A model generated the notes under the pieces. The model saw nothing but the letters and a program-made list of their open reading frames with translations, did not search any database and was not told where the DNA came from. A program made the position numbers and the translations under genes. A stretch of DNA of 64,000 nt from Amylostereum areolatum (Eukaryota > Basidiomycota > Agaricomycetes > Russulales > Stereaceae): the NCBI GenBank assembly GCA_012932865.1, contig SAXG01000112.1, positions 30,756 to 94,755 on the forward strand, written 5' to 3'. Positions within the stretch are counted from its first letter, which is position 1. Each line of letters opens with the position of its first letter. Shown here piece after piece: positions 1 through 10,827 of this stretch.

Positions 1-3000
1 AACAGGGAGTGGTGCATTGACACAACCAACACCTCGCCCCGGAGGAGCGCCACCCTGAAGAACACCCCTCCAAATTGCATTGAACGCTTGTGGTCGAAGG
101 CTTTGTATTCGGCCACGGACATGTCGTGCTCCTCCCAAGGCAGCACGTCTGTATCGCGCACGACCTGGATGAAGCTCTCTCCATGTTCGATGAACGTCGT
201 GCGTAGGATCGGACGCTCCTTGAAGACGACACGAACGGCCTCCTTAACGCGAGAAACATCGAGATGGCGGGCGTCCCAAGGACGCTGGTAGATGTAGCGC
301 GTGTCATTCTGCAGCAGCGATGCCAGCACGCCCTCCTGCATGGCCGTCACCGGGAACGCGTCCACAGCATTCTGAAGCGACTTCACAGCCGTGGGGACTT
401 CCTTGAGCAGCTCGAACGCCGCAGGGTCGCCGACATGCGTGGTCGTTTCGACGGACTGGAGTAGGGACGCAAAGCTTTCGGCGCGTATGATGTCGCCCGC
501 CTGCACTGACAAGCCCTCCTTGAGTAGCGCCATGGAAATGCGAATGGCCTCGAGACTGCTTCCACCTAGCGCAAGGAAAGACTGCGCCGTCGTGACGGTG
601 TCAACAGGAATCGAAAGGGCCTCAGCCACCACCCGGCGAAGGACGGACATATGGGGTGAGCTCTCCTCCTCGCCCTCTTCTATCACAGCCAAGAGAGCCA
701 GAAGCCCGTCTCGACCTAGTTCTTCAGCGGCACGGCGTGCGGTAGGCACGTCCACCTTGCCGTTGGCGTTGCGCGGGATCTTCTCCATCGGGAGATAGTA
801 GCTTGGGAGCATGTACACCGGGAGGTGCTTCGCCACATGTTTGCGCGCGTGGTCCATGAGAACGGCGACGGAATCCGTGCTGGAGGGGTCGAAGACGACA
901 CACGCAACCAAGCACTTCCGCTCCGCGATGGTGGCGCCGATGACGGTGGCGGCGGTGATATCGGCGTGCGTCTGCAGCACGGCGGCGACTTCCGCGGGTT
1001 CGACGCGCTGGCCGTTGATCTTGATCTGGTGGTCGATCCTCCCGACGATCTCAATAGAGCCATCGGCGTGGCACACGGCGCGGTCACCCGTCCTGTAAAG
1101 ACGGCCGGGACCGAAGGGGTTGGGCACGAACGCGGCGGCGGTCAAGTCGGGACGGTTGAGATATTCTCTCCCGAGCTGGTGTCCACCGAGACAGAGCTCG
1201 CCCTGCACGAGAAGCGGCGCGAGCGCCGTAGTGCCGGGAACGAGCACGTACGCGGAGGTGGTGTCGCAGGGACGGCCGACGATGCGCGGGTTGGAACCTG
1301 CGAAGAGCTGGCGGCCCATGTTGATCTGCGTGCACTCGCTGAGGCCGTACGCGGTGCGAACTTGGACTTTGGCCGCCCAAGTATTGACCACGTTGGGATC
1401 GATGAGCTCGCCCGTGAGCGTGACCTGCTTGAGGTTGGGGACATCATCCGGGTTCAACAGCGAGGCCGTGGAAGACGTCAACCCGACTGAGTTGACGTGC
1501 ATGTCCTTGATGATGCGTCCGAGGGAAGCGGACATAGTCTTCCTGTTGGCCAGGCAGAGAACGCCGCCGTGGATCATGGTGGCTAGGATGGTGCGCTGGG
1601 CGGCGCTGAAGATCGGGTTGTAGAACAGGAGCGATCGCAAGTCCGTTGAACCTGTGAAGCTCGCGATGCCACACGTCGCCGCTGCATGGTCGAGGACGAC
1701 GCCCTTGGGTTTGCCGGTGCTTCCCGACGTGTAAACGAGGTACGCGCGGTGGTCGGTGGGGATATCGATGTTGAGGTTGTCCGGCCCGGTGGCGGGGACG
1801 TCCTTTGCAGAGGCGAAAGGGGTCACCACCTGAGCCTTGTCGCCGAACCGATTTGCATACGCGGCATGGCACAGGACGACAGGCGCGGACACATCCTCAA
1901 CGATAAATGCGTTGCGTTCCACCGGGTTCTCCGGGTCCAACGTGACGTACGCGTTGCCCGACTTCATGATTGCGAGGAGCGAGGCCACAAGCTTGATGGA
2001 CACGTCCATGCAGACGGGGATGATGGAGGGCTGGTCGCGGGGAAGAGTGTGCGCGATCGTATTGGCCAACTTGTTCAGGCCGTCGAACGTGAGGCTGGGG
2101 CCCTGGTCGAACTCGACCGCGATGGCACTGGGCGACATGCGTACACGCTCCTCAAACATTTGGTGCACGAGGGCGGGTTGCGGAGCCTTTGCAGGCTTCG
2201 CCTGATCCAGAACGAACTTGACCTCGTCCTTGGACATACAGTTCAGAGCGCCGATGGTGGTAGAGGGGTCCGCGACGACGTGCTCGAGCAGGACGAAGAA
2301 ATGTTCTACCATGACACGGACGTCCTTCTCCGCCAGGTTCGCCGCGAAGCCGACGGACGCCTTGAGGACACCGTTGCCCTTGATGCAGACCTCGAGGGGG
2401 AACCGACGGCCATGGGTGAGGCACGTCGGGCGCTCAAGGTCCTCAACATAGCGGAGGAATGTTTGGACCTTGCTGTCTGCAGGGAGCTGTTCCATAATTT
2501 CGTCATAGCTGAGGTGGGCGTGTAAAGACGCCGCGCGCTTGGATGCCTGCAGTGCCTTCGCGAGCTGTACGACGGTCTGATGCTCGTCGACCTCAGCGCG
2601 GAGAGGGAAGAGCTGGTCGAGATAACCAATGACCTTCTTCGCGTCGGGGTAGGCGCTGTCCCTGTCCGCGGCGGCGAACATAACGGAATCACCGGCGCAG
2701 TGGCGCGCAAGGATGACGGCCCAAGCTGCGTCGAGGATGGCTGTGCGCGGGAGACCTTCCACTTTCTCCAAATGAACTAGGCCAGGGACGACCTTGGTGC
2801 TGCTCTCGAGCAGAAGAACTTCGCGTGCATCCTGCACGTCCTCCGTCGCGTCCGGAATGAGAGGGAGTTTAGGAGTGGCAGCACCCTTGTAGGTAGCACG
2901 CCAGAAGGCCAGGGCCTGGTCGCCCTTGTAGTGCTCCGCCGTGAATGACAGGTAGGAGCGAAGCGAAGGACGCTCTGCGAAGGACTTGCCACGGTAGAAG

Positions 3001-3593
3001 CGGAAGAGATCATCCTCGATGAGGGAGAAGGAATGGTCATCGAGCAAGATACGAGGGTACCAAAGGGTAAGGATGTAGACCTTGTTCTTGGGGTCGTGCT
3101 GGAGGTTGGCCCGGGGGATGAGCTCAGAGAGCTGGGGGGAAAACTCGGGCGCGGTGACCTCGCTGGCGATGTCCAACACCTCGAGCGGCCGAGAGAACTG
3201 GGCAACCGCCTGTAGGAACTGACCCGTGGCGGGGTCGGGCATGATGGCCGACCTCAAGATCGTGTTGTGGGCCGCAACGGCGTCCCAGGTGGCGTGGATC
3301 CAAACGAGGTCGCCCTTGGTGCCGGAGAAGACGATCTTCTTGTTCGTCCACTGGGTGATGACCTCCCCACGCTTGGCGAGAAGAGACTTTTGGGTAGAAC
3401 TCAGAGGAAGAGTGGTGTCGATAGTGTCGAAGAGGGACGTCTGGATGTCTTCCTTTGGGTCGATGATGGGCTCGACGAAGAGATCATCAACGCCTACAGT
3501 GCAGAATAAGTCCAGCGCATCCTCGGGGACAAACAGCGCATACATACCAGAATTAATACCGAATTGTACAGCGGAAACAAAGTGGGCGGTCAT
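1..3593 (-). CDS. Nonribosomal peptide synthetase, 5' part (C*-A-PCP-C..., truncated by window edge)
   Basis: One uninterrupted minus-strand reading frame of about 1197 codons runs from an ATG at 3593 to the left edge without a stop. Residues about 1-450 resemble a condensation domain, but its HHxxxDG site is degenerate (DDHSFSL, about residues 185-191), so this starter C domain is probably not catalytic. An adenylation domain follows. It has YTSGSTGKPKG at about 621-631, AYGLSE near 748, TGD near 836, GRIDHQIKINGQR near 860 and NANGKVD near 937. A carrier-protein site (LGGSSLEA) lies near residue 1008. A second condensation domain begins at about 1060, and its active-site histidine pair (MHHSL) lies exactly at the window edge. 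The enzyme activates and joins amino acids on a phosphopantetheine arm. The substrate cannot be assigned; a siderophore-type product is possible but unproven. No introns are needed in this part. Confidence 0.93.
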   Translation of the reverse strand, partial: MTAHFVSAVQFGINSGMYALFVPEDALDLFCTVGVDDLFVEPIIDPKEDIQTSLFDTIDTTLPLSSTQKSLLAKRGEVITQWTNKKIVFSGTKGDLVWIHATWDAVAAHNTILRSAIMPDPATGQFLQAVAQFSRPLEVLDIASEVTAPEFSPQLSELIPRANLQHDPKNKVYILTLWYPRILLDDHSFSLIEDDLFRFYRGKSFAERPSLRSYLSFTAEHYKGDQALAFWRATYKGAATPKLPLIPDATEDVQDAREVLLLESSTKVVPGLVHLEKVEGLPRTAILDAAWAVILARHCAGDSVMFAAADRDSAYPDAKKVIGYLDQLFPLRAEVDEHQTVVQLAKALQASKRAASLHAHLSYDEIMEQLPADSKVQTFLRYVEDLERPTCLTHGRRFPLEVCIKGNGVLKASVGFAANLAEKDVRVMVEHFFVLLEHVVADPSTTIGALNCMSKDEVKFVLDQAKPAKAPQPALVHQMFEERVRMSPSAIAVEFDQGPSLTFDGLNKLANTIAHTLPRDQPSIIPVCMDVSIKLVASLLAIMKSGNAYVTLDPENPVERNAFIVEDVSAPVVLCHAAYANRFGDKAQVVTPFASAKDVPATGPDNLNIDIPTDHRAYLVYTSGSTGKPKGVVLDHAAATCGIASFTGSTDLRSLLFYNPIFSAAQRTILATMIHGGVLCLANRKTMSASLGRIIKDMHVNSVGLTSSTASLLNPDDVPNLKQVTLTGELIDPNVVNTWAAKVQVRTAYGLSECTQINMGRQLFAGSNPRIVGRPCDTTSAYVLVPGTTALAPLLVQGELCLGGHQLGREYLNRPDLTAAAFVPNPFGPGRLYRTGDRAVCHADGSIEIVGRIDHQIKINGQRVEPAEVAAVLQTHADITAATVIGATIAERKCLVACVVFDPSSTDSVAVLMDHARKHVAKHLPVYMLPSYYLPMEKIPRNANGKVDVPTARRAAEELGRDGLLALLAVIEEGEEESSPHMSVLRRVVAEALSIPVDTVTTAQSFLALGGSSLEAIRISMALLKEGLSVQAGDIIRAESFASLLQSVETTTHVGDPAAFELLKEVPTAVKSLQNAVDAFPVTAMQEGVLASLLQNDTRYIYQRPWDARHLDVSRVKEAVRVVFKERPILRTTFIEHGESFIQVVRDTDVLPWEEHDMSVAEYKAFDHKRSMQFGGVFFRVALLRGEVLVVSMHHSL

Positions 3594-5035
3594 AGCAATT
3601 TTTGACGGGGATACAGAGATAATCTGAAGAAGGGGTGAGCACGCCGGTGATACTATAAGCAAAGTGACGAACCCGAGTTTTGAGAGAGTATAGTTGAGAT
3701 TGGGGAGAAGGGCGAGATTCTCGAAGTCTAAACGTAGATAAGCAACCCGTAGGGTAGATGGTCGTAGAAAGGCTCACCGATAGAAGGTTTCAGGAAGATT
3801 TGCTTGGTGTATCGATGGAAAGCGACAGCAAAGTCTATAGAGGGGAGTATGATGAGTGGGAGAGGATTATGCGAGTGAGGGCTTAAGTTCACCTGCTATC
3901 AATGATGCTTGTGAGTTGGTGTCGAGACCAGGCATTTGAGCAGAGCCTTTATACCAGCCCACAGGTTCAAAATGAGCGGAACAGCTTGGATGGAGGCACC
4001 ACGAGTCTCGGGCAGTGTCCTAGAGGAGTTGAGGCGTCATCAATGCTCGTCGTTGTCGTCAAGTCCGCCAGGGGGGTACGGAAAAAACTACGGTCCCTTG
4101 TCGGGGGCGAGCGCGATCCATCTCGAGCTGCCGGCGGTCGCGCAAGACCGCGCCACGGACAGCGATGATCGCAATACCAGCCACAGCCGTCATGTTACAC
4201 TGGATAGAAAGCATAAATCGGCCTGAAAGGGATGAGGCGCGGGGAGAACGCACCAGAAATAAGCAAGGAGTGATCCCACTGGACCCGTAAAACTTTGTTT
4301 GGCGCCATTCTTCGTCATTTAGGAGTTCCATGCATACCACTAGGAAGGAAAACTCATAGTTCTGAACCGGTTATGAACGTTTGGCGGAGGTTCCACAACG
4401 CCGTATGGGCATTCATTGATCATTCAAGCCACCCTTGAGAGCGGCTCGGGTTCTTCTTCTCCGAAAGGTCACGGGCGGACTAGGAATGCAACTCTCGTCT
4501 TGACGCGGAGGCAAATTTTCGTGGGGAAAGAAGTTAAGCACAGCACGGGATTTGCTGATGTTGGTACGGAGCAGCTCCAAGGTCGCCCCGGATTTTCGCG
4601 CATGTGGGTCTTCATACAATAAAACGGCTCTCTGTTAGAAGATGACGGCCACGCAAACGGACGTGAACGGAGACAACCGACAACGTCCGCTGATGTACCG
4701 ACAAGTCCGAGCCTTGCAATTTATTGGTGTTCGAAAGCAGCGACACAAAGTCGTAGAGCTCTTCGGTAAGGAGTACCACCTGATCTGCAATAATATCGGA
4801 ACGCAAGTCTCCGTCCAACCGGAGTTGACACTGACCTGGGTGTTTGCCCGGGGAGGGTCTTAGTATGCGCAAGAAGGAAGATAAGGGTCAAAAGGAGAGC
4901 AAGCACTACACGTCTGTCAGTGATCCCGGAGAAGCGTACTGGATGAGTGGAAAGAAACGGAGGTCGGGGGGCATCGTGCAGTGGTTATGTTCAACTGTTG
5001 GCGACTCCAAGTCGAACGGAGGCGACGCGTCGCGG
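3594..5035. other. Intergenic region upstream of the NRPS gene
   Basis: Apart from the possible TATA box, nothing recognisable was found. Small open frames on both strands show no family motif and no consistent splice pattern. Confidence 0.5.
3946..3953 (-). promoter_or_regulatory. Possible TATA box of the NRPS gene
   Basis: TATAAAGG reads on the minus strand about 350 bp upstream of the NRPS start codon. The distance would imply a long 5' leader or a leader intron. This is a motif match only. Confidence 0.3.
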
Positions 5036-5750
5036 CAGGCCCCCCCCTAATGCCCATAACGGTCGTATCGGGATGCTGACGGGACTGGTCGAAATCTTAG
5101 TCTTATCTTTGATTTTCGTGCGGACGGAAGGGCCAAAATTTGGGCTAATGTTCGATCCAAAGTCCGTACGGATGGGGTCCATCTGACACGAGGTCCGATC
5201 CGCATGCGGACGGACACTTGGGACTGGATGACATGGACTTGGTGAAGACCTCCAGTATCTCGACCGCCCGCGATGACGGTAAGCACCAATGAGCTCTCTG
5301 CGACAGGAAGGGGTGCTATTTTCTCGGTGGCGTCGCGAGGTGCGAGCATACGCACGGGTTGACGTCGCTGAGGGTTGTAGTTCGCGATCAAAAGTCTCCC
5401 TCCGGGCTCGAAACGCTACTGCAATACATCAGGTACAGGGTGTCATGTACAAGTTATAAACTAGGGATTACAATGATCTATGCATCCAACATGTGAAGCT
5501 CTACGTAGCTCTGATTTTAAAGCGGCACTGGCGTAGTAATCCAAATCATGCGGGCAGAAGGAGGTGGTATCCGCCAATGCGGACGGACAAAAGTCCATTC
5601 TATCTTGTATCCTGAATGCAGACGGAATCGGCCAAAAAACGGAGGTCATATCCATATCGCTGACGGAAACGAGCAAAATGTGTGCTGACGGAAGTGCCAA
5701 AAGTTCAGGATTTTCGGATATAACCGTTATGGGCATTAGGGGGGGGCCTG
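5036..5750. mobile_element. 715-bp inverted-repeat DNA element with CAGG-C8 ends, unclassified
   Basis: The left end reads CAGG, eight C, then TAATGCCCATAACGGT. The right end is its near-perfect reverse complement. The six bases TCGCGG occur directly outside both ends (5030-5035 and 5751-5756), which fits a target-site duplication. Inside there is no convincing protein. A degenerate motif of the form GC(G/T)GACGGA followed by GCCAAAA or a variant recurs at about 5119, 5579, 5618, 5661 and 5686, as expected for transposase-binding subterminal repeats. This is a non-autonomous element; the superfamily was not determined. CAGG-type ends and a 6-bp duplication are compatible with several cut-and-paste groups. 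Confidence 0.72.
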
Positions 5751-6384
5751 TCGCGGCGTCCTCAACCGGATATTGCCGATCACGGGATCCGCTGGACCGC
5801 TACTGTAGTCCGAGATGCCGAGTCCCGACTCCGCCTTCACCTGTCTTCCCATTCTGCACAACCTCCCTCTGCGCATCGCTTTCACCGAGAAGCACGGCAG
5901 CATTTTCCGTTCTGTATGTCGAGCATCTGGTGCGTGCCTCTGGTCATTCATAGGTCTGTCCGCACTCAACGGAAACTCAGGCTTCTATACTTGACTGGAC
6001 GAGATCCCATGGCCCGGGCGTCGTCAGTCGGCCCTCATACTTACTCGTCCTCATTGGCCTTGAAAAGGGAAAAACCAGTATAGTGACTGAGCAAATCGGC
6101 GGAGATCCTAACAAGCGCTGCTGAGCTGCTTATAGTATTGTACAGCACCTTGAAAGTTCAGATGATGGCAGCCCCCCTTGCTGACTGTCAGACGCCCCTC
6201 CCCTCTCCGACCTTTTCGTGTATGTATGATCCGGGTGTAATTTATGCACGAGGCATCGTATACTGTATACAGGCGAAAATCTTCAGCAGGTCTGATCAAC
6301 CGGTGCCAGCTAGGAGTGCAAGCACGTAGTTTCAAGGTGTATGTTCGACTTCTGCATGTTCATTTCTCAGCGCATGATCCTTCC
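5751..6384. other. Intergenic region between two mobile elements
   Basis: Nothing recognised; only short open frames without motifs. Confidence 0.45.
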
Positions 6385-7663
6385 CACTAGGAGGGTACCG
6401 TGAGCTGATTTTCACCACTCTTTACACCTCTTTGGGCGGTGAATTCCACCGCTCGAAGTACTCGTTTTCAGTACCATGGAATGAATTTCAGTCCTGCACG
6501 GGGTGATTTTCGTGATGTGAAAATCACCGGAAAAAAGTACCATTTCACCGCTTTTTTGTCACGAATTCTCACTTTCTCGTAACGCCGACGCGTGAATATC
6601 AGCATGAAAAACAGTGAAAAGCAACACCCCATGGTGATATACAGCAGCTTTCATCCTCAAAACCCTTGGCAGGATCCAGCACTTTACGCGTTCATAAACA
6701 GACACATGGCATTATGAGCTCATAATCACACTACAATATACACTATATACAAATCTATGCACACCGCTGGTGGTACCCAACGAGACCCTCTCGCGTAACC
6801 ACGTCTCCTCTTCGTGACGTCCACCCGCACGCCCCGGGCCCAAATGCGAATGGCTGGAATGGCTGTCGGAGTGTAAGCAGCAGCATCGAAGCGATGCGCG
6901 CGTGGGGCGTGGCCTGTCCAAACATTTAATATCGCTCCGTGGCAAGGGAGAGAAGGCGGAATACTCACCCCCATCTGATACCCTAACATCCCCCGCTTTG
7001 TGTCCATCAATGACAGTCCCCGGCCGTGCTCTATGTAAACAAAAGTCAGCAGCCGAAGAGACTGTCGCCATCACCGAAGAGAAATGAGACGGTGCGAGAG
7101 CACCGGCAACGGCGGTGAAGAGCCGCTGTCACCGATGCACAATGCGTAAGAGGCCATATGGCCTGGGTTTGTGATGTTGAATGAACCGTGAACGAGCCGC
7201 TTCATGCTACAAAGCATGCGCGGGACGAGCCGGAGGAGGATAGAAGGAAAAAAATAGATCAATACGAAGACGTACCGTTGCAAAGAGTTGCCCAGACTTA
7301 GGGTACACTTTATGTGTCCTTACGAGAACATGGAAGGGGAGGGTGGAGAGGGAGAGTGCACGACGACTGAACCCGTCGCCGAGTCGCCATGGTCGTTGAG
7401 GAAGAAGCTGAAGCGCTGAAGTCGAACCATGCGCGTGAGCTGGCGACATCACGGATACGTGACTGACCATCACTGGTCCGTGACGATTGTTACGAGTTCG
7501 TGACCAAGGAACCGCTGATGGAAATCACCATGTAAAGCGGTTGTCACGCTTGTCTGAAAAACAGCCCCAAATCACCACCTGTCGAAATCACCCCAAAAAT
7601 CACCTTAATTCGGAAATTCACCACATCAAACGGTGGGAAACAGTCGGACATGTCCTTATAGTG
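6385..7663 (-). mobile_element. Non-autonomous CACTA element, copy A (1279 bp)
   Basis: The element begins CACTAGGAGGGTACCGTG and ends CCTTATAGTG, so CACTA termini lie at both ends. The 3-bp sequence TCC flanks it on both sides (6382-6384, 7664-7666), the short duplication typical of CACTA transposons. The subterminal regions are rich in GGTGAAAATCACC-like motifs. It is the reverse complement of copy B (8367-9645), with the same length and identical conceptual translations throughout, so both moved recently. Internal open frames (for example 120 and 70 codons) show no transposase similarity. It should be mobilised in trans, presumably by an element like the one at 14556-21759, whose ends match. 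It lies about 400 bp upstream of the MFS start codon. Confidence 0.93.
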
Positions 7664-7952
7664 TCCGTTCCAGATCCTACCTGATCCTACGGATTTTTGA
7701 CTGAGCTGTGTAGGCTGGCGTGCAATGGTCCCACTTCAAACGCCGACATCTCGATCCTACTTACTCGACCACACAAACAAGCTTTATGTGAATGATGAAC
7801 TTCCTGATCTGCACTCGAATCGGCGGAGGTCGGTCTTTGCTGACGTTTGTGGCGGGGGGAGGTTGGTCATCCGCGTCTCGCGTCGCATTCCATCCACGAA
7901 CACCGTTCCTTCTGTCCACGGCTTGGTAACAGGACGCTGCTCGGGATTGCAC

Positions 7953-7959
7953 TATATAG
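7953..7959 (+). promoter_or_regulatory. TATA box of the MFS transporter gene
   Basis: TATATAG lies 104 bp upstream of the MFS ATG at 8063 and about 290 bp downstream of CACTA copy A. It is the best core-promoter candidate in the 400-bp gap between copy A and the gene. Confidence 0.5.
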
Positions 7960-8062
7960 CCTCTTTCCCGCCGACGACGATGTGCACACCGACAGTCTGC
8001 AAGCCCTTTCCGACACACTTCTCCCCGCCGCTATCGTCCCTCGACCGATCCCTCTACTTCCC

Positions 8063-10827
8063 ATGGCGTCTGCTCTCCACTCCCAGGAAAAATCTTTGTC
8101 GGCGTCGGGAACCGTGACACCGATGTCCCACCAGGAGCGAGAAAAAGCCCTCCGCGACTCGGGAACCGTAACGCCTACCGATGAAGCATCGTCCGCACCA
8201 GTACCTCCTCCGGCTCCGACATCAGATATTCCAGACGGCGGGCTCGTCGCCTGGCTTCAAGTGGTCGGCGCCTTCATCTTGTTTTTCAATTCATGGTACG
8301 CGTTTGAATCACTGCCGAGGTGTAAGCTGAAGCTCACGTCGTTTATTCCATCCTTGCAGGGGCATCCACTATAAGGACATGTCCGACTGTTTCCCACCGT
8401 TTGATGTGGTGAATTTCCGAATTAAGGTGATTTTTGGGGTGATTTCGACAGGTGGTGATTTGGGGCTGTTTTTCAGACAAGCGTGACAACCGCTTTACAT
8501 GGTGATTTCCATCAGCGGTTCCTTGGTCACGAACTCGTAACAATCGTCACGGACCAGTGATGGTCAGTCACGTATCCGTGATGTCGCCAGCTCACGCGCA
8601 TGGTTCGACTTCAGCGCTTCAGCTTCTTCCTCAACGACCATGGCGACTCGGCGACGGGTTCAGTCGTCGTGCACTCTCCCTCTCCACCCTCCCCTTCCAT
8701 GTTCTCGTAAGGACACATAAAGTGTACCCTAAGTCTGGGCAACTCTTTGCAACGGTACGTCTTCGTATTGATCTATTTTTTTCCTTCTATCCTCCTCCGG
8801 CTCGTCCCGCGCATGCTTTGTAGCATGAAGCGGCTCGTTCACGGTTCATTCAACATCACAAACCCAGGCCATATGGCCTCTTACGCATTGTGCATCGGTG
8901 ACAGCGGCTCTTCACCGCCGTTGCCGGTGCTCTCGCACCGTCTCATTTCTCTTCGGTGATGGCGACAGTCTCTTCGGCTGCTGACTTTTGTTTACATAGA
9001 GCACGGCCGGGGACTGTCATTGATGGACACAAAGCGGGGGATGTTAGGGTATCAGATGGGGGTGAGTATTCCGCCTTCTCTCCCTTGCCACGGAGCGATA
9101 TTAAATGTTTGGACAGGCCACGCCCCACGCGCGCATCGCTTCGATGCTGCTGCTTACACTCCGACAGCCATTCCAGCCATTCGCATTTGGGCCCGGGGCG
9201 TGCGGGTGGACGTCACGAAGAGGAGACGTGGTTACGCGAGAGGGTCTCGTTGGGTACCACCAGCGGTGTGCATAGATTTGTATATAGTGTATATTGTAGT
9301 GTGATTATGAGCTCATAATGCCATGTGTCTGTTTATGAACGCGTAAAGTGCTGGATCCTGCCAAGGGTTTTGAGGATGAAAGCTGCTGTATATCACCATG
9401 GGGTGTTGCTTTTCACTGTTTTTCATGCTGATATTCACGCGTCGGCGTTACGAGAAAGTGAGAATTCGTGACAAAAAAGCGGTGAAATGGTACTTTTTTC
9501 CGGTGATTTTCACATCACGAAAATCACCCCGTGCAGGACTGAAATTCATTCCATGGTACTGAAAACGAGTACTTCGAGCGGTGGAATTCACCGCCCAAAG
9601 AGGTGTAAAGAGTGGTGAAAATCAGCTCACGGTACCCTCCTAGTGATCATCAATACGTTCGGAGCGTTCCAGACTTACTACGACGCGACCCTCCTGAACA
9701 CATACTCGCCGTCCATCATATCTTGGATCGGTTCCGTCCAAGGGTTTCTCCTCCTTCTCGTCGGCGTGCTCACCGGGCCCATCTTCGATATGGGCTGGTT
9801 CCGCACCCTTCTTTCCGTCGGCTCCTTCATGGTCGTGTTCGGCATGATGATGACGAGCATCTCCAGCAAGTACTACCAAGTATTCCTCGCGCAGGGAGTG
9901 TGCGTCGGCCTTGGGTGTGGGTGCCTCTTCGTCCCCAGCGTCGCGATCGTGTCGACGTACTTCAGCAAGAAGCGTTCATTCGCGGTTGGCCTCGCCGCCA
10001 GCGGGAGCAGCCTCGGTGGGTCCATCCGTCCCGCACGTCTTACTTTCGCCCTCTGACTGTCCGTTTCAGGCGGCGTGATCTACCCTGCTGTCTTTCACGA
10101 GCTGCAACCCAGAATCGGCTTCGGCTGGGCCACCCGCGTCATCGGCTTCATCGCCCTGGGCATGCTCATCATCGCCATCGCCGTCATGAAGCGCCGCGTG
10201 CTCCCTTCCGGACGTCGCAGGCTCCTCGACCTGAGCGCGTTCAAGGAGATTCCGTTCTCCATGTTCACCCTCGGCGAGTTCCTCGGCTTCATGGGCCTCT
10301 ACATCCCCTTCTTCTACATCTCCGCCTTCGCGACCACGCACACGGGCGCGTCCGACAAGCTCGCGTTCTACTTCGTGCCCATCCTCAACGCCGCGTCCAT
10401 CTTCGGGAGGATCATCCCCAACTTCCTCGCGGACAAGACGGGCCCGCTCAACATGCTCATCCCGTGCTCGATCATCAGCGCCATCCTCGCCCTATGCTGG
10501 ATCCGCATCCACAACGTCGCCGGCCTCGTCGTGTTCGCGATCCTGTACGGGTTCTTCTCCGGCACGTTCGTATCCCTCCCGCCGTCGACGGTCGTCAGCC
10601 TCTCGCCGGACCTCAAGTCGGTCGGCACGCGCATGGGCATGAGCTTCGCGTGGGCGGGCGTCGGACTGCTCATCGGCAACCCGATCGCGGGCTCGATCTT
10701 GAACCTGGAGACGGGCGAGTTTTGGCGCGCGCAGGTGTTCTGCGGCATTGTGGTGCTCGCGGGCGCGGGCGCGATGACCTGGGCGCGAGTCGCGAAGGTG
10801 GGGTGGTCCTTGACGGCAAAGGCATAG
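8063..10827 (+). pseudogene. MFS transporter (monocarboxylate-permease-like), disrupted by a CACTA insertion
   Basis: Exon 1 (8063-8295) encodes a Ser/Thr/Pro-rich cytosolic tail and the start of the first membrane segment (PDGGLVAWLQVVGAF). Intron 1 is 8296-8359. Exon 2 starts at 8360 and, seven bases in, is broken by CACTA copy B (8367-9645). The sequence resumes with INTFGAFQTYY at 9649, continues through intron 10016-10069 and ends at 10827. Removing the element plus one ATC copy gives an unbroken frame of a twelve-helix MFS protein of the fungal monocarboxylate-transporter-like branch (first-helix DGG motif, GIINTFGAFQTYY). Such proteins import carboxylates or other small molecules at the plasma membrane; the substrate here is unknown. 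With the insertion, exon 2 reads into transposon sequence, so no full transporter is expected. Confidence 0.9.
8367..9645 (+). mobile_element. Non-autonomous CACTA element, copy B, inside the MFS gene (1279 bp)
   Basis: CACTATAAGGACATGTCC opens the element and GGTACCCTCCTAGTG closes it. ATC is duplicated on both sides (8364-8366 and 9646-9648). It is the inverted twin of copy A, 703 bp away. The insertion point is only seven bases into exon 2 of the MFS gene. The right-hand terminus contains an AG, but splicing there would put the downstream exon out of frame, so simple splicing does not rescue the gene. Internal open frames are the same as in copy A and are not recognised. Confidence 0.94.

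Noticed and set aside
1686..2525. 279-codon plus-strand frame opposite the NRPS
   Set aside because: Antisense shadow of the adenylation domain; the minus-strand frame has all core motifs.
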